Positions 26,933-36,439 of a stretch of DNA of 64,000 nucleotides are shown piece after piece. Each line of letters opens with the position of its first letter. Position 1 is the stretch's first letter. A program made the translations under genes and the position numbers. Below the pieces are notes generated by a model that did not search any database, had not been told where the DNA came from, and saw only the letters and a program-made list of their open reading frames with translations. The stretch comes from Beijerinckiaceae bacterium (GTDB lineage Bacteria > Pseudomonadota > Alphaproteobacteria > Rhizobiales > Beijerinckiaceae), in assembly GCA_947456505.1 (NCBI GenBank), contig CANGTC010000003.1:1-64000 (forward strand), in the 5' to 3' direction.

Positions 26933-27044
26933 ATATAGTGTTCGTTCACGCTTTGTTTAAGCGTTTCCCGCAGTCTTCCCTACGGATCCCCGTTTGCGAA
27001 TCTCTGCGCGCCGGCCATCGGGACGGGACCTTCGAGAGGACGCC

Positions 27045-27755
27045 ATGCTGACGAAAAAACAGAGTGAGCTGCTACGCTTCATCAACGAGCGGCTCAAGGA
27101 AGATGGGGTGCCCCCCTCTTTCGACGAAATGAAGGAAGCGCTGGACCTGCGCTCCAAATCCGGAATCCATCGCCTGATCATGGCCCTTGAGGAGCGTGGC
27201 TTCATCCGCCGCCTGCCGAACCGGGCCCGCGCCCTTGAGGTGCTGCGCCTGCCCGAGTCCTCGACGCCCGCCCCCGGCGCGCGCGGCGGCAAGTTCTCAC
27301 CCTCCGTCATCGAGGGCGATCTGGGCCGTATCCGCCAAACCAACACGGTACCGATCCCCGGCGACGACAGCGGCTCAGTTTCAATCCCGGTCATGGGGCG
27401 CATCGCGGCGGGCACGCCCATCAGCGCCATCCAGAGCCGTAGCCACACCATCGGCATGCCTGCCGACATGCTTGGGCTTGGCGACCATTTCGCACTGGAG
27501 GTGCGCGGCGACTCCATGATCGAGGCGGGCATACTCGATCAGGATGTGGTCATCATCCGCAAGCAGGACACGGCCGAGACCGGCGACATCGTGGTGGCCC
27601 TCATCGATGACGAGGAGGCGACTTTGAAGCGCCTGCGCAAACGCGGCGCCTCCATCGCGCTGGAGGCGGCCAACCCCGCCTACGAGACCCGGATCTTCGG
27701 ACCCGACCGGATCCGCATTCAGGGTCGGCTCGTGAGCCTGATCCGGAAGTACTGA
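27045..27755 (+). CDS. lexA: LexA repressor (SOS response)
   Basis: A 236-residue self-cleaving repressor of the SOS regulon. The N-terminal winged helix ([20 protein letters not shown] to about 70) binds the operator. The C-terminal S24 domain has the Ala122-Gly123 cleavage site (GRIAAGTP), the catalytic Ser157 (GDSMIEAG) and Lys195 ([10 protein letters not shown]). DNA-damage-activated RecA would trigger cleavage. The ATG at 27045 follows GAGAGGA. Its own operator lies upstream. It is convergent with comEC, an order common in alphaproteobacteria. Confidence 0.97.
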   Translation: MLTKKQSELLRFINERLKEDGVPPSFDEMKEALDLRSKSGIHRLIMALEERGFIRRLPNRARALEVLRLPESSTPAPGARGGKFSPSVIEGDLGRIRQTNTVPIPGDDSGSVSIPVMGRIAAGTPISAIQSRSHTIGMPADMLGLGDHFALEVRGDSMIEAGILDQDVVIIRKQDTAETGDIVVALIDDEEATLKRLRKRGASIALEAANPAYETRIFGPDRIRIQGRLVSLIRKY

Positions 27756-30113
27756 TCATTGGAAGGGCGGATCCTGCTCCTGATCCCCCTCCTCCCCAAA
27801 GATCTCTGACCTTACGGGACGCCCCAAAGGCGCTCCGTTCGGCGCTCTCTCAATCTCTCGCCTTGGCGCTGGCGACCAGGGGCGGTCTTCGGTCGCGCCG
27901 CGCGCCGTACGCGCCATCACCTCGCTGTCTTCAAGCCGCAGCAGCACTGCGCCAGTCGCCCGCAAACGGCCGATGTCGACCACCAGCTCCGCAGCGCAGC
28001 CTGAAGGCGCAGGCAAGGGCGACACGATAATGTCCGCTCGTCCGCAATCCTGCGCGAAGGCGCGGCGGTCCAGAACCAACGACAATGTGCGTCCGTCCTC
28101 CAGCGCCATCGCGCATCCCTGCAGATCGCAACGTGGACCCTCCGGCCCGCCGGGCTTTTCGGCGAACTGGGCGCCGTCCTGCGTGCGAGGCGCCCCGCTC
28201 GCCAGAATAGCATCTGCGGCAGGCCTGCCGTCCGCATCGGCCCGCAGCCATTGCTCAACGCCAAAGGCCCCAGGGCGGCGCCCGAAAGCCGCCAGGCGAC
28301 CATCCGCCATGCGCGCCGCCACCGCATCGCCCGTTGGCGAGATGGCCACATCGAAACGCTCCCCCGTCGCCGCCCCATAGATCCCGATAGCGGCGAGCGG
28401 CAGCGCCAGCAGCCGCATGGGCAGGCTCCGCCATAGCACTGCGCTAAGCACCGCGAGGGCCAGAAACACAATGGCCCAGGGGGCGAAGGCGTGGAGGTGA
28501 ATGGTGGCGCCGGGCATGGAGCCGATCCATTTGGCGGCCCAGAGCACGAAATTGATGCCCAACCCCAGGTAGCTCCAGACCCAACCGTCGAGCCCCAGCG
28601 GATAGAGAAAGGAGCCGATCAAGGCCCCCGGCACCGCGAAGACTTCAATGATCGTGAGCGTCAGAGGATTGCCGATGAGCACATAGGGCGAAAACTCATG
28701 AAAGCCATTGGCCATGAAGGAGGCCGTCGCCAACGTGGCGCAGATGGTTGAGAGCAGCATGGCGGCGGGTCCATGGCGCGCGCGCTCCAGAAACATGAGC
28801 AGCCTGTCATTGCGATCCACGCGCGGTTTCGTGGGCATTTCCACCATGGCGCGGAGCTGTTTTGCGGCGGCCGCCCGCGTCTCCCAGACCGCAATCAGCG
28901 CCGCAACCGCTGCAAACGAGAGCTGGAAGCTCGCCCCCATCAAGGCCTCCGGCTCCAGGATGACGATCACGAAAGCGGCGAGCGCGAGGTTTCGCATGCT
29001 GAAGGCCTGCCGATCGCACAGCACCGCGCCCAGCATGATCACGGTCATGTAAAGCGCCCGCTCGGTCCCAACCCGCGAACCGGTCCCGATGTCGTAGAGA
29101 ATGGCTCCGATGATCGCCAACGCCGCCGCCCACTTCTTGATGGGGCGATGCAGCGCCAGCGTTCGGGAAAGCGCCAGCAGGCGGCGAAAACCCCAGAAGA
29201 AAATTCCCGCGACCAGCGTCATCTGCACGCCCGCGATGGTGATGATATGGAAGATGCCGGCCTCGCGGATGACCTCGCGGGTGGGATCATCGAGAAAATC
29301 CCGCTTGCCCGTCACCATGGCGGCGCCCACCGCCCCCGCTGGCCCGCCGATGCTGCGCTCCACCCGCCGGGCGAGCGCGTTGCGGGCGCGGTCCACCCAT
29401 GCGTAGATACGCAAGCCAAAATCGGCCGACGCGGCCGCAGGCGCCACATCAATGCGCCCGGTTGCGTTCCCCACCGCGCCAATGCGCGCGAAATAGGCGT
29501 CGCGCGCGAAATCATATCCCCCCGGCATGGCGGCGCGGGCGGGCGGCAGCAGGCGGGCGCGCAGGCTCACATGGGTTCCCGCCTCCTCGGTCATCGCCCG
29601 TTTTGTGGTGAGCCGCACGCGATACGGGGCGGCCTCCGGCGCCAGCCCCTCCATCGAGGTCACCCGCAGGATGAAGCGGGCGCCCTCCCGCCGATGATCC
29701 ACCTCTTCCAGAAAGCCTGTCACCTTCGCCACGCGGATGCGGTCGAGCACTGGCGCATCCACCCTTGCGCTACGTAGCCCCGCGCTGGAGAGGCCTCCAA
29801 AGAAGGCGACGCAAGCGATGAAGATGCGGAAAGCCGCTGGCTTGGGGCGACAGATGAGGGCGAGCAATGCGCAGGCGGCCATAAGCCCGAGCGAAAAGGG
29901 CAGCGAGGGATCCCGATCCGCCGTCAGATGGACGATGGCTCCCGCCCCCGCACAGACAGGAACCCAGAGGAAAAGCCGCCGCTCGTCGATCTCCAGCCTG
30001 ATTGCGATGGCGTAGGAGTCGCGCAGGCGCGCAAGCCGGGCGAAATCGGCCCAGCCTCCCGGCGCCCCACGCAGTCCCGTGGCGCGGCCTCCCACTCCGG
30101 CGATGACGGACAT
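27756..30113 (-). CDS. comEC: ComEC/Rec2 family DNA-uptake channel protein
   Basis: A 785-residue integral-membrane protein. Order: N-terminal DUF4131-type region with transmembrane segments and an OB-like part (about 30-230), then the Competence domain (about 240-540) with IREAGIFHIITIAGVQMTLV and GSRVGTERALYMTVIMLGAV. In competent bacteria this protein forms the inner-membrane channel for single-stranded DNA. The C-terminal soluble part (about 590-785) shows no metallo-beta-lactamase HxHxDH motif that I can see. The ATG at 30113 is used; a GTG at 30125 is also in frame. Confidence 0.88.
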   Translation of the reverse strand: MSVIAGVGGRATGLRGAPGGWADFARLARLRDSYAIAIRLEIDERRLFLWVPVCAGAGAIVHLTADRDPSLPFSLGLMAACALLALICRPKPAAFRIFIACVAFFGGLSSAGLRSARVDAPVLDRIRVAKVTGFLEEVDHRREGARFILRVTSMEGLAPEAAPYRVRLTTKRAMTEEAGTHVSLRARLLPPARAAMPGGYDFARDAYFARIGAVGNATGRIDVAPAAASADFGLRIYAWVDRARNALARRVERSIGGPAGAVGAAMVTGKRDFLDDPTREVIREAGIFHIITIAGVQMTLVAGIFFWGFRRLLALSRTLALHRPIKKWAAALAIIGAILYDIGTGSRVGTERALYMTVIMLGAVLCDRQAFSMRNLALAAFVIVILEPEALMGASFQLSFAAVAALIAVWETRAAAAKQLRAMVEMPTKPRVDRNDRLLMFLERARHGPAAMLLSTICATLATASFMANGFHEFSPYVLIGNPLTLTIIEVFAVPGALIGSFLYPLGLDGWVWSYLGLGINFVLWAAKWIGSMPGATIHLHAFAPWAIVFLALAVLSAVLWRSLPMRLLALPLAAIGIYGAATGERFDVAISPTGDAVAARMADGRLAAFGRRPGAFGVEQWLRADADGRPAADAILASGAPRTQDGAQFAEKPGGPEGPRCDLQGCAMALEDGRTLSLVLDRRAFAQDCGRADIIVSPLPAPSGCAAELVVDIGRLRATGAVLLRLEDSEVMARTARGATEDRPWSPAPRREIERAPNGAPLGRPVRSEIFGEEGDQEQDPPFQ

Positions 30114-30193
30114 CGACCCACCCACACGAACGCTTGCAATTGCTCTAGCTTAAGTTGCAAGACGCCATGCCGTAAAGACGGTCGATCCAAAAA

Positions 30194-31315
30194 TTACAGG
30201 CGCAAACCCGCGCGCTTCATGCGTGGAAGCACTTCCTGAGCAAAATAGGGAAATTCCTTGAGATAGTTCAGGAAAACAAGGGTAGAGCCAGCCACGCCGA
30301 TGGCCTCCAGCCTGGCGAACTCGGCTACGATGTCGTCAGGCGTGCCCACCAGCGGATACATGCCCGGAAACATGCCGGGATATTTGCGCTCCGATGGCTG
30401 CACGCTGGCCAGCACCGCCTTGTCGCTCAGGGACTGCGCCTCGCGCGTGCTTTTGGAGAGGGTGCCGGACTTCATGCGGCGGAAATAGTCGAGCGCGCCC
30501 TGATCCGCATGCTCCACCGCATAGTAGTGAGCATATTCCTCCGCCTCCTTGCGAGTCGGGCGGCAGACGATCTGGGTCTCCACGTAGACATCCGTGCTGC
30601 GCCCATGCTGCGCAGCAAGTCCCTGTAAACGCTGCACCATGTCACGCACCTGGTCGACGCTGTGCATGGAGGAGAAGAGAATGTTCGCCGCCTGCGCCGC
30701 AAAAGCCTGTCCATCGCCCGATTGCGCCGCCGACATGACCGGCGGGCCCGGCTTCTGGACCGGGAGCGGATCGGTCACCAGGCCCTTCAATTTGTAATAT
30801 TCGCCATCCCAGTCGAATTCTCCCCCGCCCTTCAAGAGCTTCTCATAGATGCGGAACCACTCCAGCCCCTTGGCGTAGCGCAGATCGGGATCGATGGTGA
30901 TCCCGTGCATATTGAACTCGTCGGGGTTCCAGCCGCAAACGATGTTGATGCCCGCGCGCCCATGGGTCACATGGTCGATGGTGGTGATGGCCTTGGCGGC
31001 GAAGGCGGGGGTGATCAGCGAGACATGGGCCGTCACGAACAGGCCGATCTGTTTGGTGATGGCGCCCAGCGCCGCCGCCTGCGTGAAGGTCTCGAAGGAG
31101 CGCCCCCACATATCCGCGTCACCGCCCAGGCCGTGCCATTTGGCGATCGGCAGCAGAAATTCGATCCCCTCGTCATCCGCCATTTTCGAGACGGCCGCGA
31201 TCTCATCCCAATCGGCCGCCCAGCGCTCCGGCGCCGAGCTCAGCGTCATACCGCCCGCGCAGTTGAGGCCGAACATGCCAAATTTGAAACGATTCGATCC
31301 AAAGAACGCGCCCAT
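30194..31315 (-). CDS. LLM class flavin-dependent oxidoreductase (luciferase-like monooxygenase)
   Basis: A 373-residue bacterial-luciferase-fold monooxygenase that uses reduced FMN and oxygen. RFKFGMFGLNCAGGMT, AKAITTIDHVTHGRAGINIV, CGWNPDEFNMHGI and KPGPPVMSAAQSGDGQAFAA match the alkanesulfonate (SsuD) / pyrimidine (RutA) monooxygenase group. The ATG at 31315 follows AGGGAGG. It sits between comEC and the photolyase island and is divergent from the photolyase gene. No flavin reductase gene is nearby, so substrate and partner are unknown. Confidence 0.88.
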   Translation of the reverse strand: MGAFFGSNRFKFGMFGLNCAGGMTLSSAPERWAADWDEIAAVSKMADDEGIEFLLPIAKWHGLGGDADMWGRSFETFTQAAALGAITKQIGLFVTAHVSLITPAFAAKAITTIDHVTHGRAGINIVCGWNPDEFNMHGITIDPDLRYAKGLEWFRIYEKLLKGGGEFDWDGEYYKLKGLVTDPLPVQKPGPPVMSAAQSGDGQAFAAQAANILFSSMHSVDQVRDMVQRLQGLAAQHGRSTDVYVETQIVCRPTRKEAEEYAHYYAVEHADQGALDYFRRMKSGTLSKSTREAQSLSDKAVLASVQPSERKYPGMFPGMYPLVGTPDDIVAEFARLEAIGVAGSTLVFLNYLKEFPYFAQEVLPRMKRAGLRL

Positions 31316-31373
31316 GCGCCGCCTCCCTATTTTCGAGCGGGATGCTAGACGACCAAGGCCCGACGTCAACCCG

Positions 31374-31402
31374 TGATCCGCAACCCCTGCGATGTCGTAG
31401 AC
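31374..31402 (+). promoter_or_regulatory. Candidate ECF11 (RpoE/ChrR-type) promoter of the photolyase gene
   Basis: TGATCC at 31374-31379, an 18-base spacer, then TAGAC at 31398-31402, 38 bases before the photolyase start. The -35 box and spacing equal the Rhodobacter RpoE promoter pattern (TGATCC-N18-TAAGA); the -10 box is imperfect. The partner site at 38226-38254 has the same geometry. Confidence 0.55.
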
Positions 31403-31439
31403 GACCAGAAGCGTTTAACGGGCTTGGGGGCTTGTTCAG

Positions 31440-32918
31440 GTGGTGAAAGCGAATGCGCAGGGCGGTCCCGCCCTTGTATGGTTAAGAGATGACCTGCGCC
31501 TTGCTGATCAACCGGCGCTTGCGGCGGCGGTGGCGAGCGGAGCTCCCATACTCTGCCTCTATGTCTTTGACGAAGAAAGCCCCGGGCTGCGGCCGCTCGG
31601 CGGGGCGTCTCGCTGGTGGCTGCATCACAGTCTGACTGCTTTGGGCGAAGCTCTGGCCGCCATTGGCGGTCGGCTCGACATCCTTCAGGGCCGCGCGGGC
31701 GATGTCGTGCCCGCCGTGGCGCGGGCGGCTGGCGCCTCCTGCGCGTTCTGGACGCGGCGCTACGAGGCGGCGACCATCGAGATCGACACGGCCGTGAAGG
31801 CGGCGCTGGTCGCAGATGGCCTGCGGGTCGAGAGCTTCAATGGCCAGCTCCTGTTCGAGCCATGGACGCTGCGCACCAAGATGGGCGACTACTACCGGGT
31901 CTTCACCCCCTTCTGGCGCTCCTGCCTCGCCCTGCCCGATCCCGGTCAGCCAACCCCCGCCCCGCGCAAGCTGACCGGAGCGGAATGGCCAGCCAAAGCG
32001 CCCAAGCGCGCGGCCCTCAAATCCCTCGGCCTGCTGCCGACCAAGCCTGATTGGGCGGGCGGGCTGCGTGGCGCCTGGACGCCCGGCGAGGCCGGCGCCA
32101 AGGCGCGTCTGGCGGCTTTTCTGGATGACGGGATCGCCTCCTACGCCAGCCATCGCGACCGGCCCGACATTCCCGCGACATCGCGCCTCTCGCCCCATCT
32201 GCGCTTTGGCGAAATCAGCGCCCGGCAGGCCTTCGCGGCGGCGAGGCACGCCGTTGACGCGGGCAAGGCGCCCGCAAAGGACGTGGAGAAATTCGTGGCG
32301 GAGCTCGGCTGGCGTGAATTCTCCTACCATCTGCTCTTCCATAATCCCGATCTCGCCCACAAGAATTTTCAGGCACGTTTCGACGCCTTCCCCTGGCGCC
32401 AGCCCTCAAGCGCGGAACTGAAGGCCTGGAAGACCGGCCGCACCGGCTTTCCCATCGTGGACGCGGGCATGCGCGAGCTCTGGCATACCGGCACGATGCA
32501 CAATCGGGTGCGGATGATCGCCGCCTCCTTCCTGGTGAAGGACTTCATGGCGGACTGGCGCATCGGCGAGGACTGGTTCTGGGACACGCTCTGCGACGCG
32601 GACCCCGCCAGCAATGCGGCGAGCTGGCAATGGGTGGCGGGCTCGGGCGCGGACGCCGCCCCCTATTTCCGTGTCTTCAACCCGATCCTGCAGGGCCTCA
32701 AGTTCGATCCCCTCGGCGCCTATGTGCGGACCTGGGTTCCGGAACTGGCGGCTCTGCCCGACGAGTGGATCCACAAGCCCTGGGAGGCGCCCCCATTGGT
32801 GCTGAAGGCCGCGAATGTCGCCCTGCCCAGGGACTATCCCCTTCCTGTCGTCGATCATGCGATGGCGCGGGATCGTGCGCTCGCGGCCTTCACCAGCCTC
32901 AAGGCCGCCACGGCCTGA
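31440..32918 (+). CDS. phrB: Deoxyribodipyrimidine photolyase (cryptochrome/photolyase family)
   Basis: A 492-residue flavoprotein that repairs UV-induced cyclobutane pyrimidine dimers using blue light. The N-terminal antenna-binding domain opens with ALVWLRDDLRLADQPALAAA. The FAD/DNA-binding domain contains FVAELGWREFSYHLLFHNPD, TGFPIVDAGMRELWHTGTMH, NRVRMIAASFLVKDFMADWR and SWQWVAGSGADAAPYFRVFN, typical of class I CPD photolyases. The start is the GTG at 31440 or the next GTG at 31443; no clear ribosome-binding site. It opens the + strand part of the photooxidative-stress island. Confidence 0.92.
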   Translation: MVKANAQGGPALVWLRDDLRLADQPALAAAVASGAPILCLYVFDEESPGLRPLGGASRWWLHHSLTALGEALAAIGGRLDILQGRAGDVVPAVARAAGASCAFWTRRYEAATIEIDTAVKAALVADGLRVESFNGQLLFEPWTLRTKMGDYYRVFTPFWRSCLALPDPGQPTPAPRKLTGAEWPAKAPKRAALKSLGLLPTKPDWAGGLRGAWTPGEAGAKARLAAFLDDGIASYASHRDRPDIPATSRLSPHLRFGEISARQAFAAARHAVDAGKAPAKDVEKFVAELGWREFSYHLLFHNPDLAHKNFQARFDAFPWRQPSSAELKAWKTGRTGFPIVDAGMRELWHTGTMHNRVRMIAASFLVKDFMADWRIGEDWFWDTLCDADPASNAASWQWVAGSGADAAPYFRVFNPILQGLKFDPLGAYVRTWVPELAALPDEWIHKPWEAPPLVLKAANVALPRDYPLPVVDHAMARDRALAAFTSLKAATA

Positions 32919-32991
32919 GAGGATCGCGAAAAAGTCAAAAAATCCCTCTCGCAAAGTTTGCCCTTCGCGGTTATTGATAGGCGCAAGCGTC

Positions 32992-33009
32992 AATCCGTCT
33001 TTACGGATT
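32992..33009. repeat. Inverted repeat in the leader of the FAD oxidoreductase gene
   Basis: AATCCGT-CTTT-ACGGATT: perfect 7-bp arms, 28 bases before the start of the FAD oxidoreductase gene. It could be an operator or an RNA hairpin in the leader. Confidence 0.45.
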
Positions 33010-33036
33010 TGACTGTCATTTCGTCTGTGAGATCTC

Positions 33037-34341
33037 ATGCGCATAGCCATCATCGGATCGGGTATTTCTGGTATGGGGGCGGCTCTCGCCCTGTCCCAGG
33101 CCGGTCACGAGATCGTTCTTTACGAGAAGGACCTGCGTCCTGGTGGCCATGCGGCGACGGTGGACATCGAGCACACCGGTCGCAAAATCACGGTCGACAC
33201 CGGCTTCATTGTCTATAACACACTGAATTATCCTAATTTTACACCGATGCTGGAGTGGCTGGGGGTCGCCACCCAGGCCTCGGAAATGAGCTTTTCGGTC
33301 TCCGCCGATCAGGGTCGCCTCGAGTGGTGCGGGCGCGACAGCGGGGGCGTTTTGCGCTCCCTTTTCGCCCAGCGCAGCAACCTGATCTCCCCCGGCTTCC
33401 TGCACATGCTGATGGAAGTCGGGCGATTCCAGACCCAGGCGCGGGGCGATCTGCAGCGCGGAACCATCGGCGAGGGGAGCCTGGGTGACTATTTAAATAG
33501 ACACCGATTCTCGGCCCGCCTGCGCGACGACTATCTCGTGCCCATGGGCGCGGCCATCTGGTCCACCTCCCCCGCCCGGATGCTGGAGTTTCCGGCGACC
33601 AGTTTCATCTCCTTCTTCGACAACCATTGCCTGCTACAGTGGAAGCGCCCGCAGTGGCGCACCGTGACGGGCGGCAGTCGCTCCTATGTGCTGGCGGTCA
33701 TGCGGCGGCTAGGCGATAGCCTGCGCCTTGGGGCCTGCGTCACAGGCATACATCGGAACGCCACAGGGGTAGAGGTCGAGGACGCGGAGGGACGGCGCGA
33801 GCGCTTCGATCATGCAGTGATCGCCGCTCATGCGCCCGACGCCCTCGGCATGCTGGCGGATGCGGACGCCAACGAGATGGATGTGCTGGGCGCCTGCGGC
33901 TATTCCGCCAATGACGTGATCCTGCATCGCGACCCAAGCCTGATGCCCAAACGCAAGGACGCCTGGGCCGCCTGGAACTTCCTGCGCGAGGGAACCGACG
34001 CCACCCGCAAGGTCGCCGTCACCTACTGGATGAACGCCCTGCAGGCGATCGATCCCTCACGGCCGGTCTTCATCACCCTCAACCCCCCCTTCGAGCCGGA
34101 TCCGGCGCTGGTCCTCGGGCGTTACAGCTACGATCACCCGCAGTTTGACCTCGCAGCCCTTGCTGCGCGTGACAAACTTGAAGCCATTCAAGGACGACGC
34201 CGCACCTGGTTCTGCGGCGCCTGGACCGGGCATGGCTTCCATGAGGACGGGTTGGTTTCAGGCCTGGGAGTGGCGGCGGCGCTTGGCGCCAATGCTCCCT
34301 GGGCGATGGGGGCAGACGCCATGCGAACAGCAGCGGAGTAG
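33037..34341 (+). CDS. FAD-dependent NAD(P)-binding oxidoreductase (amine oxidase/desaturase-like)
   Basis: A 434-residue flavoprotein with an N-terminal dinucleotide fold (MRIAIIGSGISGMGAALALS then HEIVLYEKDLRPGGHAATVD), VDTGFIVYNTLNYPNFTPML, and a C-terminal FAD-closing segment (FCGAWTGHGFHEDGLVSGLG). This family is a standard partner of DUF1365 and cyclopropane-synthase-like genes in photooxidative-stress clusters. In Rhodobacter a related cluster makes furan fatty acids, where a desaturase step on phospholipid acyl chains is needed; assigning that step to this protein is inference. Nine bases separate it from the DUF1365 gene. Confidence 0.88.
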   Translation: MRIAIIGSGISGMGAALALSQAGHEIVLYEKDLRPGGHAATVDIEHTGRKITVDTGFIVYNTLNYPNFTPMLEWLGVATQASEMSFSVSADQGRLEWCGRDSGGVLRSLFAQRSNLISPGFLHMLMEVGRFQTQARGDLQRGTIGEGSLGDYLNRHRFSARLRDDYLVPMGAAIWSTSPARMLEFPATSFISFFDNHCLLQWKRPQWRTVTGGSRSYVLAVMRRLGDSLRLGACVTGIHRNATGVEVEDAEGRRERFDHAVIAAHAPDALGMLADADANEMDVLGACGYSANDVILHRDPSLMPKRKDAWAAWNFLREGTDATRKVAVTYWMNALQAIDPSRPVFITLNPPFEPDPALVLGRYSYDHPQFDLAALAARDKLEAIQGRRRTWFCGAWTGHGFHEDGLVSGLGVAAALGANAPWAMGADAMRTAAE

Positions 34342-34349
34342 CCGCAGGC

Positions 34350-35153
34350 ATGAACACGCCATTGTTTCCGCCACCAGCAGACATCGCCTCACTCTATGTG
34401 GGCGACGTGATGCATGCGCGGCTGAAACCCTTCGGCCATCGCTTCACCTATCGTGTCTTCTCGGTGCTGCTGGATCTTGACCATCTGGCCGAGGCGGGAG
34501 GCCGCTCGCCAATCTTCTCCATCGGGCGATTCAATCTGGTCTCCTTCGCCCCCCGCGACCATGGCCCAAGGGACGGTTCCGACCTGCGCGCCCATGTGGA
34601 ACGCCTGCTGGCGGCGCAGGGGCTGGAGGCGCCAGCACGCATTCTTCTGCTCGCCTATCCCCGCGTTCTGGGGTTCACCTTCAATCCGCTGGCGGTCTAT
34701 TATTGCTATGACGCGCAGGGGCGGATCACCTCGCTGATCTATGAGGTCCGGAACACCTTCGGCGGCATGCATCCCTATGTGCTGCCAGTGACGGACGGCG
34801 CTCTGGATGCGCGGGGACTGCGGCAAGAGCAATCCAAGCTCTTCTATGTCTCACCCTTCCTGCACATGGACCACCGCTATCTCTTCCGCATGCGCCCGCC
34901 CGGCGAGTCCGTGCATATCCGCATTCTCGAATGCGATGCGCAGGATCCGGTGCTCGCCGCCACCTTTCAGGGCGACCGCCAGCCCTTCTCCACCGCGACC
35001 CTGACCCGCGCCTGCCTCGCCCTGCCCTTCATGACCTTCAAGGTTGTGGCCGCCATTCATTGGCAGGCGCTCAAGCTCTGGCTGAAGGGTGCGAAATATA
35101 TTCCAGAGGCGCCCAGCGCCAACCCACAACCCGCCGTTCGACCTCACTCCTAG
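34350..35153 (+). CDS. DUF1365 family protein
   Basis: A 267-residue conserved protein of unknown activity. Family segments are SLYVGDVMHARLKPFGHRFT, YRVFSVLLDLDH, YPRVLGFTFNPLAVYYCYDA and FYVSPFLHMDHRYLFRMRPP. It is nearly always found between an FAD oxidoreductase and a cyclopropane-fatty-acyl-phospholipid synthase gene, as here, which suggests a role in lipid acyl-chain modification. GGAG lies upstream of the ATG. No signal peptide is evident. Confidence 0.9.
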   Translation: MNTPLFPPPADIASLYVGDVMHARLKPFGHRFTYRVFSVLLDLDHLAEAGGRSPIFSIGRFNLVSFAPRDHGPRDGSDLRAHVERLLAAQGLEAPARILLLAYPRVLGFTFNPLAVYYCYDAQGRITSLIYEVRNTFGGMHPYVLPVTDGALDARGLRQEQSKLFYVSPFLHMDHRYLFRMRPPGESVHIRILECDAQDPVLAATFQGDRQPFSTATLTRACLALPFMTFKVVAAIHWQALKLWLKGAKYIPEAPSANPQPAVRPHS

Positions 35154-35167
35154 GATCGCCGAAAGCC

Positions 35168-36406
35168 ATGCCAGACGATAACGCCGCCTTTCCGGTCATG
35201 GAACTCACCAGCGCCAACGCAGCTGCCTTGACCGCTCATTATCCCTTCGCCGTCCGACAAGCCCTGAAGCTTGCGACCCATATCGAGGCCGGGCAGCTGG
35301 AGGTGCGCCTGCCCGATGGCTGCGCCTATCGCATCACCGGCGACAAGCCCGGTCCACACGCCATGATGCTGATCCGGGATCTGGATTTCGCCAGCACCCT
35401 CTCCCAGGGGGAGATTGGCGTTGCGGAATCCTTTTTGCGCGGCCAGTGGGACAGTCCTGATCTGACGGCCTTTCTTGAGCTGTTCTGCGTCAACCAGCCC
35501 TTTCTCGAGCGATTGATGGATGGCAAGCCAGTAGTGCGCCTGCTGCAGATGGCCCGCCACTGGATGAACCGGAACACCAAAGCCGGATCGCGCCGCAACA
35601 TCCACGCCCATTACGATCTGGGCAACAGTTTCTACAGCGCCTGGCTCGACCGCTCCATGACCTATTCCTCAGCGCTGTTCGATGAATCCCGCGACCTCCT
35701 CGCCGGCCAGCAGCGCAAATATGCGGCGCTCGCCGAGCGCACCGCCATTGGACCGGACCATCATGTGCTGGAGATCGGCTGCGGCTGGGGCGGCTTCGCC
35801 GAATATGCGGCGCGCGAGATTGGCTGCAAGATCACGGGCCTCACCATCAGTCAGGAGCAATATGACTTCGCCTGCAAGCGCATCTTTGAGGCGGGCCTCA
35901 ACGAGAAGGTGGATCTCAAGCTGGAGGACTACCGCGACGAAAAGGGCGCCTATGACCGCATCGCCTCCATCGAAATGTTTGAGGCGGTGGGCGAGGAATA
36001 CTGGCCCGCTTATTTCCATCAGGTGCGCGAACGGCTGAAGCCCGGCGGCTTTGCGGGGATTCAGGTCATCACCATCGAGGAGAGCCTGTTCGGCCGCTAC
36101 AGGCGCGAGCTGGACTTCATCCGCCGCTATGTCTTCCCCGGGGGCATGCTTCCCACTGGCGCCATCATGCGCAATCTCGGCGCAAAGGCGGGGCTATCCC
36201 TCCACAACGAGCGGATTTTCGGCCGCGATTATGCGCTGACGCTGGTGCATTGGCGCGAACGGTTCCGCGCGGCCTGGCCCAATCTGACGTCGATGGGTTT
36301 TGACGAGCGATTCCGCAGGCTGTGGGAATATTACCTCGCCTATTGCGAGGCGGGCTTCCGGGCGGGCACTATCGATGTGCGGCAGATGGTGTTCGCGCGG
36401 AGCTGA
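35168..36406 (+). CDS. Cyclopropane-fatty-acyl-phospholipid synthase family methyltransferase
   Basis: A 412-residue SAM-dependent methyltransferase acting on unsaturated phospholipid acyl chains. An N-terminal lipid-binding part (1 to about 125) includes GEIGVAESFLRGQWDSPDLT. The catalytic domain has NIHAHYDLGNSFYSAWLDRS, the SAM motif VLEIGCGWGGFAEYAAREIG and YDRIASIEMFEAVGEEYWPA. It could make cyclopropane rings or, as in the furan-fatty-acid pathway of Rhodobacter (UfaM), add a methyl group beside the double bond; the sequence alone does not decide. It is 14 bases after the DUF1365 gene. Confidence 0.92.
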   Translation: MPDDNAAFPVMELTSANAAALTAHYPFAVRQALKLATHIEAGQLEVRLPDGCAYRITGDKPGPHAMMLIRDLDFASTLSQGEIGVAESFLRGQWDSPDLTAFLELFCVNQPFLERLMDGKPVVRLLQMARHWMNRNTKAGSRRNIHAHYDLGNSFYSAWLDRSMTYSSALFDESRDLLAGQQRKYAALAERTAIGPDHHVLEIGCGWGGFAEYAAREIGCKITGLTISQEQYDFACKRIFEAGLNEKVDLKLEDYRDEKGAYDRIASIEMFEAVGEEYWPAYFHQVRERLKPGGFAGIQVITIEESLFGRYRRELDFIRRYVFPGGMLPTGAIMRNLGAKAGLSLHNERIFGRDYALTLVHWRERFRAAWPNLTSMGFDERFRRLWEYYLAYCEAGFRAGTIDVRQMVFARS

Positions 36407-36439
36407 AACCCGCGCGTCGCCCCTGAAGGAGAAGAGGCG

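Noticed and set aside
32992..33036. An ECF11-type promoter before the FAD oxidoreductase gene
   Set aside because: A TGATAG hexamer near 32975 resembles the -35 box, but no TAA-type -10 box lies 17-19 bases downstream.
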